From Novosphingobium organovorum (lineage in GTDB: Bacteria; Pseudomonadota; Alphaproteobacteria; Sphingomonadales; Sphingomonadaceae), in NCBI RefSeq assembly GCF_022832435.1, contig NZ_JALHLF010000003.1, forward strand, positions 1 to 64,000: 64,000 nt of DNA. The letters are read 5' to 3'. The position numbers and the translations under genes were made by a program. Below, piece by piece: positions 57,317 through 64,000 of this stretch. Within the stretch, counting starts at the first letter, position 1. Each line of letters begins with the position of its first letter. The notes below the pieces were generated by a model. The model was not told the origin of the DNA and did no database searches. It worked only from the letters and a program-made list of their open reading frames with translations.

Positions 57317-58684
57317 TCAGCGGTAGCACACCTTCTTGACCGCCGCGATCACGCGGTCGGTGTCGATCAGCGCGGCGTGCTCGAGGTTCGCGGCGTAGGG
57401 CAGCGGCACGTCCTCGTTGCACACGCGGGTGACCGGCGCATCGAGGTTGTCGAACCCTTCCTCCATGCAGATCGCCGCGATTTCCGAAGCGATCGAGCAG
57501 ACCGGGAAGCCCTCTTCGGCCACCACGATGCGGTTGGTCTTGGCAAGGCTCTCCAGAACCGCTTCCTTGTCGAGCGGACGCAGCGTGCGCAGGTCGATGA
57601 CTTCGGCGTCGATGCCTTCCTCGGCCAGCTTCTCGGCGGCTTCGAGTGCGAGCCCGACGCCGATCGAATACGACACGATGGTCACGTCCGAACCTTCACG
57701 CATGGTGCGCGCCTTGCCGATAGGCAGGACGTGGTCGTCAAGCTCGGGCAGTTCGAACGAACGGCCGTAGACCAGCTCGTTCTCAAGGAACACGACCGGA
57801 TCGTCGCTGCGGATCGCGGCCTTCATCAGGCCCTTGGCGTCCGACGCGTCATAGGGCGCGATGACCACCAGGCCGGGAACGTTGGCGTACCACGGCCCGT
57901 AGTTCTGCGAGTGCTGCGCGCCCACGCGCGACGCAGCGCCATTGGGACCACGGAACACGATCGGGCAACGCATCTGGCCGCCCGACATGTAGTTGGTCTT
58001 GGCGGCCGAGTTGATGATGTGGTCGATCGCCTGCATCGCGAAGTTGAAGGTCATGAACTCGATCACCGGGCGCAGGCCGCCCATCGCGGCGCCGGTGCCG
58101 ATGCCGGCAAAGCCGTATTCGGTGATCGGCGTGTCGATCACGCGCTTGGGGCCGAATTCGGCGAGCAGGCCCTGGGTCACCTTGTAGGCGCCCTGGTACT
58201 CGGCAACTTCCTCGCCCATCACGAAGACGCGTTCGTCACGGCGCATTTCCTCGGCCATGGCATCGCGCAGCGCGTCGCGCACGGTCGAGGTCTTCATGTT
58301 GGTGCCGTGCGGGATCTCGGGGTCAGCGGCGCGCGGCTTGGGTGCCGGAGCGCTGGCGGCCGAAACGTCCTGGATCACCGCCGAAGCGGGCGCAGCGACC
58401 GGAGCCGAAGCGGCAGGCGCTTCGATCGCCGAGGCGTCCTCGCCTTCACCAGCCAGCATCGCGATCACGGTGCCGACCTTCACCCCGTCGGTGCCTTCGG
58501 GGATAAGGATCTTGCCCATGGTGCCTTCGTCGATGGATTCGAACTCCATCGTCGCCTTGTCGGTCTCGATCTCGGCGAGGATGGTGCCCGAGGACACCTC
58601 GTCGCCTTCCTTGACCAGCCACTTCGCGAGCTTGCCCTCTTCCATCGTGGGAGAGAGCGCGGGCATCTTCAGTTCAATCGCCAT
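57317..58684 (-). CDS. pdhB: Pyruvate dehydrogenase E1 beta with N-terminal lipoyl domain
   Basis: This 455-residue subunit pairs with pdhA to decarboxylate pyruvate using thiamine diphosphate. Residues 1-80 are a lipoyl domain with the modified Lys43 in [13 protein letters not shown]. An Ala/Pro linker follows, and then the transketolase-type beta domain (from about 130) with [34 protein letters not shown] and the C-terminal [15 protein letters not shown]. The lipoyl-E1 beta fusion is characteristic of alphaproteobacteria. TGATG overlap with pdhA shows coupling. Confidence 0.97.
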   Translation of the reverse strand: MAIELKMPALSPTMEEGKLAKWLVKEGDEVSSGTILAEIETDKATMEFESIDEGTMGKILIPEGTDGVKVGTVIAMLAGEGEDASAIEAPAASAPVAAPASAVIQDVSAASAPAPKPRAADPEIPHGTNMKTSTVRDALRDAMAEEMRRDERVFVMGEEVAEYQGAYKVTQGLLAEFGPKRVIDTPITEYGFAGIGTGAAMGGLRPVIEFMTFNFAMQAIDHIINSAAKTNYMSGGQMRCPIVFRGPNGAASRVGAQHSQNYGPWYANVPGLVVIAPYDASDAKGLMKAAIRSDDPVVFLENELVYGRSFELPELDDHVLPIGKARTMREGSDVTIVSYSIGVGLALEAAEKLAEEGIDAEVIDLRTLRPLDKEAVLESLAKTNRIVVAEEGFPVCSIASEIAAICMEEGFDNLDAPVTRVCNEDVPLPYAANLEHAALIDTDRVIAAVKKVCYR

Positions 58685-59772
58685 CAGTAGCGCTCCACCA
58701 GGACGTCAGTATAGAGTTCGGACATTTCGGGCTCGGGCGAGCTTTCGGCGAAATCGGCGGCTTCAGTAACCAGCTTGCGGACCTGCTTGTCGAGATCCTT
58801 GAGAGCCTCCTCGCTCACGCCCATGCCGACCAGTTCGGCCTTGGCGTGTTCGATCGGGTCGCGCTTGTCGCGCACGCCCTGGACTTCCTCACGGCTGCGG
58901 TACTTGGCCGGGTCCGACATCGAGTGGCCACGGTAGCGGTAGGTGTTGAGCTCCATGAGCACCGGACCATTGCCGGCGCGCACGTATTCGAGCGCGACTT
59001 CGGCGGCCTTGCGCACTTCGAGCACGTCCATGCCGTCGACCTGCATGCCCGGAATGCGGAACGCGGTGCCGCGGCGGTAGAAGTGGGTCTCGGCCGACGA
59101 ACGGTTGACCGCGGTGCCCATCGCGTACTGGTTGTTCTCGATCACGAAGATGATCGGGAGCTTCCACAGCGCCGCCATGTTGAAGGCTTCGTAGACCTGG
59201 CCCTGGTTGGCCGCGCCGTCGCCGAAGTAGGCCATCGCGACGCCGCCGTCCTCGTTGTACTTGTGCGCAAAGGCGAGGCCCGCGCCGAGCGGAACCTGCG
59301 CGCCGACGATGCCGTGGCCGCCGTAGAACTTGTGCTCGACGCTGAACATGTGCATCGAGCCGCCCTTGCCCTTGGAAATGCCGGCGGCACGTCCGGTGAG
59401 CTCGGCCATGATGACCTTGGGGTCAATGCCGTAGGCCAGCATGTGACCGTGGTCGCGGTAGCCGGTGATTACCGAATCCTTGTCGCCGTCGAGCGCCGAC
59501 TGCAGACCGACCGCAACCGCTTCCTGACCGATGTAGAGGTGGCAGAAGCCACCGATCAGGCCCAGGCCGTACAGCTGGCCGGCCTTTTCCTCGAAGCGGC
59601 GGATGAGCAGCATCTGCTCGTAGAGCTTGAGCAGCTCTTCCTGGCTCGCCTTGTAGCGCTTGTCCGCAGCAAGGGCGGTCTGCAGGGTGTCGAGGGCGAA
59701 ATCGTCTTCGGCGGCTGGCGTTACCGTCGTCTCCGGCGTGCCGGACGCGGCGTCAGTCTTTGTTTTACGCAA
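58684..59772 (-). CDS. pdhA: Pyruvate dehydrogenase E1 alpha
   Basis: This 362-residue subunit holds most of the thiamine diphosphate site: [19 protein letters not shown] (GDG...N motif), [19 protein letters not shown] and the regulatory loop [16 protein letters not shown] choose TTG 59772 (RKTKTDAAS after the start). It has GGGGGAG 5 bases upstream. The next in-frame Met upstream (59865) has no ribosome site and adds a stretch unlike the family. It is followed by pdhB. The FtsB/DivIC-like gene lies upstream in the same direction, the usual alphaproteobacterial neighbour. Confidence 0.95.
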   Translation of the reverse strand: MRKTKTDAASGTPETTVTPAAEDDFALDTLQTALAADKRYKASQEELLKLYEQMLLIRRFEEKAGQLYGLGLIGGFCHLYIGQEAVAVGLQSALDGDKDSVITGYRDHGHMLAYGIDPKVIMAELTGRAAGISKGKGGSMHMFSVEHKFYGGHGIVGAQVPLGAGLAFAHKYNEDGGVAMAYFGDGAANQGQVYEAFNMAALWKLPIIFVIENNQYAMGTAVNRSSAETHFYRRGTAFRIPGMQVDGMDVLEVRKAAEVALEYVRAGNGPVLMELNTYRYRGHSMSDPAKYRSREEVQGVRDKRDPIEHAKAELVGMGVSEEALKDLDKQVRKLVTEAADFAESSPEPEMSELYTDVLVERY

Positions 59773-59951
59773 TGCTGCTCCCCCTGGGGTAAGGATGGCT
59801 TGTGCCAGTCGATATAGGAAAATCGACCGCGCAGAGAAAGCGTTCCAAGCCCGAAATTGCGCCATTTCATAGCACTTTTTGTACCATTCGACGCAACTAT
59901 GGTTGCAATAAAGTGCATCATCGCGGTTTTGTGCGGGGCGCGCCCACCCGA

Positions 59952-60257
59952 TCAGTGGGGCAGCAGGAGAACCTTTTCGTCCGGACGGGCGACATTGAGA
60001 TTGCTGCGCAGCAATTCGCCCGCCAGATCGGGATCGACGTGATCGGGCGCAAGCAGGTTCACACGATTGCGCAACTGGTCGCGCTGATCCTGCAACTGCA
60101 CCAGACTGAGCTTGCGGGCTTCGAGCAGGCGCTGGTTCTCACCCCAGGCGAGCAGCCCACTGGGCCCGGCCACCGCGAAGCCGCCCATGAGCAGGAGCAG
60201 CGCCAGAGGCAGCCCCTGGACAAGCCGTTCACGGATGATGGAAGTGTCGCGGTGCAT
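59952..60257 (-). CDS. Septum formation initiator, FtsB/DivIC family
   Basis: This 101-residue bitopic membrane protein has a short cytoplasmic start, one membrane helix (LALLLLMGGFAVAGPSGLLAW) and a coiled coil (RLLEARKLSLVQLQDQRDQL). It ends LNVARPDEKVLLL, as in FtsB/DivIC proteins that join the divisome FtsL-FtsQ complex. The start may be ATG 60257 or 60266. The gene lies 179 bases upstream of pdhA on the same strand. Short length is normal for the family. Confidence 0.87.
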   Translation of the reverse strand: MHRDTSIIRERLVQGLPLALLLLMGGFAVAGPSGLLAWGENQRLLEARKLSLVQLQDQRDQLRNRVNLLAPDHVDPDLAGELLRSNLNVARPDEKVLLLPH

Positions 60258-60415
60258 CGTCCTCATGCAATCGATAGAATCACAAGCGATTCGCGCTTGC
60301 AAGCCTTAATTCTAGGCGATTCGCAAAATCGGCGACAGAGCCCGGCGGTTCGGTCCGGCCCATCCGCGAAACGATTTGTGTCGATAACTGGCTCACAACC
60401 CCGAAACTGTTCCGC

Positions 60416-60434
60416 TCCCGCCCTGGGGGCGGGA
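60416..60434 (-). terminator. Hairpin after the outer-membrane factor gene
   Basis: TCCCGCCC (60416-60423) pairs with GGGCGGGA (60427-60434), an 8-bp stem with a TGG loop, directly beyond the stop of the minus-strand gene. No T run follows, so termination is only likely. Confidence 0.45.
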
Positions 60435-60437
60435 CCA

Positions 60438-61958
60438 TCACTTGGCCGGTTCGCCGTCGGTTCGCGGCCCGTTGCCGATCGCCTTGTTGATCGCGATGAA
60501 GCGCGTGCGCAGATCGCCCTCGCACGCGACCAGATCGCGGCGGGCGGCGAGGACGCCGCGCTGCGCGTCGAGCACGGGCAGCGCGTTGACGTTGCCTGCC
60601 GCGTTCTGCGCCTCGACCAGCGCGAGGGTGCGCTCCGCGCTGGCGAGGCGCGCGGACAGCGCGGCATGGCGCTGGCGCTCGGCGGCATAGCCGTTGAGCG
60701 CATCGTCGATGTCCTGCCAGGCCTTGAGCACGGTGTTCTGGAAAGCGACCGCCGCCTCGCGCTGTTCGAGCTTGCGCAGCTTGACGACGGCACGCCGCCG
60801 CCCGCCATCGAACAGCGGCAGGTCGAGGCTCGGCCCGATCGACCAGCTACGGCTGCCCCAGTCGAACAGGTTTTCGCTCTTGTACGATTCGAGTGCAAAG
60901 CTCCCGCCGAGCCGGATGCTGGGATAGAGGTCGGCCTGCGCCACCCCGATCTGCGCTGTCGCCGCATGGAGCTGCGCCAGGGCGGCGCGCACGTCGGGCC
61001 GCGCGAGCGCCACTTGCGAGGGCAGGCCGGGTGAGAAGTCGGGCTCGGTGCGGGGCAGCGCGGCCCCCGCGTCGCCGAGCAAGCCCTGAAGGGTTCCGGG
61101 ATGATCGCCCACCAACACCGCCAGCGCGTTGAGCCATTGCGCCTCGCTGGCCTGAAGCGTGGGCAGGTTCGCGCGCAGTGCGGCGAGCTGGTTGTGTTCG
61201 GTCTCGAGCGCGGTGTGATCCTCGAGTCCGCCCGCAACGCGCGCGTCCACGATCGCCTCACGCTCGCTCAACGCGGCGATATCCTGCCGGGTGTAGCCGA
61301 TCTGGCGCTGGACCGTGCGCAACGCGACGTAGGCGCGCGCCACTTCGCTCGCCACTGAAAGCCGGGTGAGGTCGAGCAGCGCGGCCTCGCCCGCGACGTG
61401 CGCATCCCCGGCCTCGAGCGAGCGGCGCACCTTCCCCCACAGGTCGGGCTCCCACCCCGCGTCGAACCCACCCTGAAACAGCGTGAACGGATTGGCGAGG
61501 AACTTGGCCATCTCGTCACGCTCCGCCGAGGTGCCGATGACGTCGAACAGACGGGTGGAGGAACCGTTCTCGCTCAGGCGGTTGCGGGTGACGGACCCTT
61601 TGGCGTCGACCTGGGGCAGGAGCGCGGAGCCCGCGCTCTGGCGTTCGAGGCGCGCCTCGGCGAAATGCAGCGCGGCGCTGGCAAGATTCGCGTTGGCGGC
61701 CAGCGCCCGCGCTTCGAGCCCGTCGAGCACGGGATCACCCCAGAGCGTCCACCAGCTTTCGGGCAAAGCCGCGCCGTGCGGCAGGGCCTCGTGCAGCGCC
61801 GCGTCACCTGAACGCCAGCTCGACCAGTCGGCCGGCGCCGCGACCTGCGGCTTCGCGAAGTCCGGCCCCATGGTGCAGGCTCCGACCAGCAGCAGGGCCG
61901 CCGCCGCGACCGTACGGCGCAGACCGGGCGCGGAACGAAGGAGGAGAAGCGAAGGCAT
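60438..61958 (-). CDS. NodT-family outer-membrane efflux lipoprotein
   Basis: This 506-residue protein is a TolC-type outer-membrane channel of the RND/ABC efflux class. A lipobox is visible (ALLLVGACTMGPDF, Cys28), followed by the NodT opening FAKPQVAAPADW. Two repeats of the periplasmic helical domain follow. Typical text includes ESWWTLWGDPVLDGL and IGVAQADLYPSIRLGGSFAL. I place the start at ATG 61958 with AGGA 8 bases upstream. ATG 61967 and 62003 are possible. It ends a minus-strand operon with two ABC-2 permeases. Confidence 0.9.
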   Translation of the reverse strand: MPSLLLLRSAPGLRRTVAAAALLLVGACTMGPDFAKPQVAAPADWSSWRSGDAALHEALPHGAALPESWWTLWGDPVLDGLEARALAANANLASAALHFAEARLERQSAGSALLPQVDAKGSVTRNRLSENGSSTRLFDVIGTSAERDEMAKFLANPFTLFQGGFDAGWEPDLWGKVRRSLEAGDAHVAGEAALLDLTRLSVASEVARAYVALRTVQRQIGYTRQDIAALSEREAIVDARVAGGLEDHTALETEHNQLAALRANLPTLQASEAQWLNALAVLVGDHPGTLQGLLGDAGAALPRTEPDFSPGLPSQVALARPDVRAALAQLHAATAQIGVAQADLYPSIRLGGSFALESYKSENLFDWGSRSWSIGPSLDLPLFDGGRRRAVVKLRKLEQREAAVAFQNTVLKAWQDIDDALNGYAAERQRHAALSARLASAERTLALVEAQNAAGNVNALPVLDAQRGVLAARRDLVACEGDLRTRFIAINKAIGNGPRTDGEPAK

Positions 61959-62024
61959 GGCAGGCATCCTGGTTACGCGGTTCGTGGCGAAGGGTTCGAA
62001 CATGGTCAGACAGGCCCCTTGCGA

Positions 62025-63137
62025 TCAGGCCAGGCGGTGGCGGAACAGCCAGCCCGCCAGTGGAAGCGTGACCGCCGCCACCGCGAACATGGGCAGGAAG
62101 TCGGGGTAGATATCGCCGAGCCCGGCGCCTTCGAGATAGACCCGGCGAACCAGATCGACCCCGAACCTCAAGGGGTTCACGTAAGTCGCGATCTGGAGCA
62201 CCTGGGGCATGTTGCGGATCGGCGTGATGAGGCCCGAAAGCAGGGTCAGCGGCATAATCAGCAGGAAGGTGTAGAGCATCGCCTGCTGCATGTTGAGCGC
62301 CAGCGCCGAGAGCGACATGCCGATCCCGACCGAGGCTCCGGTAAAGGTGACGAGGCCCAGATAGAGCAGCGCGACCGAGCCGCTCATCGGGATGTGGAAC
62401 CAGAACAGCGAGATCATCAGCACGATCGTTGATTGCAGCATACCCACCATGATCGAGGGGATCGACTTGCCGATGAGGATCTGGAGCGGGGTCAGCGGGG
62501 TGACCAGAAGCTGGTCGAATGTTCCCTGCTCGCGCTCGCGCGCGACCGACAGCGCGGCGAGCAGGAGCGTCTGGAGCATACTGAGGGTCGCGACCATCGC
62601 GGGCACGATCTGCCAGCGCGACTGCAGGTTGGGATTGTACCAGGCCCGGCGCACCAGCGTCACGCCGCCGCCGCCGCCGTGCCGCGCGTTGAACGCCGTG
62701 GCAACTGAGGCGACATAGCCCGAAGCGGAACCCGCCGTAGTCGAATTGCGCCCGTCGAGGATCAGTTGCACCGGAGCGCTGCGCCCCTGCGCGAGCCGGT
62801 CCGCAAAATCGGCCGGGATGCTGATCGCCATGAGCGCGCTGCCCCCGTCGATGACCCCGGCGATCTGATCGGGGGTAGTCAGCGTGGCGGTGCGGCGGAA
62901 CACGCCCGTTCCGTCGAGATGCGCAAGCAATTCGCTCGAGGCCGCGCTGCGGCTCTGGTCGAGCACGGCGTAGGGCACGTTGGTCAGGTCGAACGAGGCG
63001 GCGTAGCCGAACAGCAGCGTCTGCACGAAAGCCGGGGCAAACAGCACGATGCGGTTTGCCGGGTCCTTGAAGATCGCCAGCAGTTCCTTGCGGATCAGCG
63101 TCAGGATCATGAACAGGACGGAAAGGATGCGGTCCAT
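62025..63137 (-). CDS. ABC-2 type transporter permease
   Basis: This 370-residue inner-membrane permease belongs to the YhhJ/YbhR group of ABC-2 exporters. It has an N-terminal helix (ILTLIRKELLAIFKDPANR), a large periplasmic domain (about 45-185), and then a bundle of helices with ALSVAREREQGTFDQLLVTPL, a hallmark cytoplasmic loop. Family members export drugs or cell-envelope components with an HlyD-like adaptor and an outer-membrane factor. Adjacent genes on the same strand are another permease 12 bases away and NodT. Confidence 0.9.
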   Translation of the reverse strand: MDRILSVLFMILTLIRKELLAIFKDPANRIVLFAPAFVQTLLFGYAASFDLTNVPYAVLDQSRSAASSELLAHLDGTGVFRRTATLTTPDQIAGVIDGGSALMAISIPADFADRLAQGRSAPVQLILDGRNSTTAGSASGYVASVATAFNARHGGGGGVTLVRRAWYNPNLQSRWQIVPAMVATLSMLQTLLLAALSVAREREQGTFDQLLVTPLTPLQILIGKSIPSIMVGMLQSTIVLMISLFWFHIPMSGSVALLYLGLVTFTGASVGIGMSLSALALNMQQAMLYTFLLIMPLTLLSGLITPIRNMPQVLQIATYVNPLRFGVDLVRRVYLEGAGLGDIYPDFLPMFAVAAVTLPLAGWLFRHRLA

Positions 63138-63149
63138 GGATCGGCTCCC

Positions 63150-64000
63150 TCAATCGAGCCGCTTGCGCACGGTGCGCCGGGTCAGCACGGTGAGCACGAG
63201 CGCGTAGCCCCCCAGGATCAGCACGCTTCGCATGACCATCGCCCAATCGGTCCCGGCAAGGAACAGCGTCTTGATGACCGCCATGAAATGCGTCGCGGGT
63301 ACGATCTGCGCGGCAATCTGCACGCCCACGGGAACGTTGCGCAAGTCGAACACGAAGCCTGAAAGCATCATCGCGGGCATGAAACTGGTCAAGAGCGCGA
63401 CCTGGCTCGCGGCGAACTGGTTGCGCGTGGTGCCCGAGATGAACAGCCCGAGGAGCAGGGAAACGATGAGGTACATCGTCGAGGAAAGCAGCACCGCGAA
63501 CAGCGAGCCCCGGATCGGCACGTCGAACAGCAGCCGCGCGGCGACCAGACACATGGCCAGATCGATCAGCCCGACGAGCACGTAGGGAACCAGCTTGGCG
63601 AGCACGATCTCGAGTGGGCGCACCGGGGTCACGAACAGCGATTCGAGCGTGCCGCGCTCCCACTCGCGCGCGACCAGCAACGAGGTGAGGAACGCGCCCA
63701 CGAGCGTCATGATGAGCACGACGAGGCCCGGAACCAGATACCACGTGCTGTTCGAGGTTTCGTTGAACCAGATGCGCTGGACGATCTCGACCTGCCCCGC
63801 TTCGCCGCCTGTCGCCTGCCCGCGATCCATACGGTGCGCCAGGGCCTTGCTCACCGCGCCCGCGATATAGGCCTCGAGCGTGCTGGCGGTAACCGAATCG
63901 ATGCCGTTGAGAATGAGCTGGACCGGCGCGTGTCCCTGCCCCTCGCGGCGCGCGAAGTCGACCGGAATGCGCACGATTGCATCGACCTTGCCACTGCCAA
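63150..64000 (-). CDS. ABC-2 type transporter permease (5' truncated by window edge)
   Basis: The reading frame stays open to the last base, so the N-terminus lies beyond the window. The visible part has a periplasmic segment (VRIPVDFARREGQGHAPVQL), then about five helices with LLVAREWERGTLESLFVTPV, the loop shared with the next gene. This is the second permease of a YbhS/YbhR-like pair. The ATP-binding protein and membrane-fusion protein would be expected just beyond the window edge. The GTG at 63974 is internal, not the start. Confidence 0.9.
   Translation of the reverse strand, partial: GSGKVDAIVRIPVDFARREGQGHAPVQLILNGIDSVTASTLEAYIAGAVSKALAHRMDRGQATGGEAGQVEIVQRIWFNETSNSTWYLVPGLVVLIMTLVGAFLTSLLVAREWERGTLESLFVTPVRPLEIVLAKLVPYVLVGLIDLAMCLVAARLLFDVPIRGSLFAVLLSSTMYLIVSLLLGLFISGTTRNQFAASQVALLTSFMPAMMLSGFVFDLRNVPVGVQIAAQIVPATHFMAVIKTLFLAGTDWAMVMRSVLILGGYALVLTVLTRRTVRKRLD

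Noticed and set aside
61804-63744. Open frame of 646 codons overlapping the two ABC permease genes on the same strand
   Set aside because: Composition is Arg/Ala/Gly-rich and domain-free, while the other frames encode clear ABC-2 permeases.

Overview
The window is one continuous, gene-dense, high-GC chromosomal stretch, almost certainly from an alphaproteobacterium of the order Sphingomonadales (Novosphingobium-like). The basis for this is the gene order dusB/nifR3-ntrB-ntrC-ntrY-ntrX-hfq-hflX with mazG facing it, the fused ispDF, a pyruvate dehydrogenase E1 beta with its own lipoyl domain, a tandem-domain Hfq, and strong G/C bias at third codon positions. I see no prophage, insertion sequence, CRISPR array, rRNA operon or conjugative element. 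The window cuts a gene at each end.

Layout. (1) 1-3.2 kb: the 3' end of pyruvate dehydrogenase E2, two small hot-dog thioesterase paralogues and lpdA (E3), in one operon. (2) 3.2-5.2 kb: a SIMPL-domain secreted protein, a PilZ protein with a probable frameshift, and a GNAT acetyltransferase. (3) 5.3-14.7 kb: an acetate-use block made of an MHS-type transporter, a DcaP-like porin, acetyl-CoA synthetase, and a regulator/sensor pair resembling CrbR/CrbS, the sensor having an SLC5 transporter domain. (4) 15-18.4 kb: a chloroperoxidase-type alpha/beta hydrolase and catalase-peroxidase KatG, then tRNA-Ser(UGA). (5) 18.9-27.3 kb: a co-directional run of cell-wall genes (lytic transglycosylase, DPBB-SPOR protein, DacC-type carboxypeptidase) followed by tmk, holB, metG, tatD, a PhnP-like metallo-hydrolase and a small membrane protein. 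(6) 27.5-29.6 kb: an APH/P-loop kinase fusion and cytochrome c. (7) 30-40.2 kb: mazG facing the long minus-strand run dusB-ntrB-ntrC-ntrY-ntrX-hfq-hflX. (8) 40.3-45 kb: ispDF, a secreted hypothetical, cinA/pncC, a coq10-like gene, lipA and a beta-carbonic anhydrase. (9) 45-53.8 kb: a secreted TPR protein, gyrA, a DUF952 gene, a YhhN-like membrane protein, trmFO, an EF-hand protein and a degenerate squalene/phytoene-synthase-fold protein. (10) 54-57.2 kb: a three-gene Tad-type pseudopilin operon with a large von Willebrand A protein. (11) 57.3-60.3 kb: pdhA-pdhB and an FtsB/DivIC-like gene. (12) 60.4-64 kb: an ABC-2 efflux module (two permeases and an outer-membrane factor).

How the genes fit together. 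Much of the window serves acetyl-CoA and lipoyl metabolism: pdhA-pdhB, pdhC, lpdA, lipA, acs with its sensor/regulator, and two thioesterases. A second theme is the cell envelope: transglycosylase, DPBB-SPOR, DacC, Tad proteins, porin and ABC efflux. A third is nitrogen and RNA control: ntrBC, ntrYX, hfq, hflX, dusB.

The most interesting items are the two-domain Hfq with unequal rims, the catalytically degenerate thioesterase paralogue inside the pdh operon, the acs/CrbSR/porin/transporter block, the vWA pilin split by an insertion of roughly 200-300 residues, a G15 tract, a PilZ gene that appears frameshifted in a G6 run, and two perfect 21-bp hairpins.
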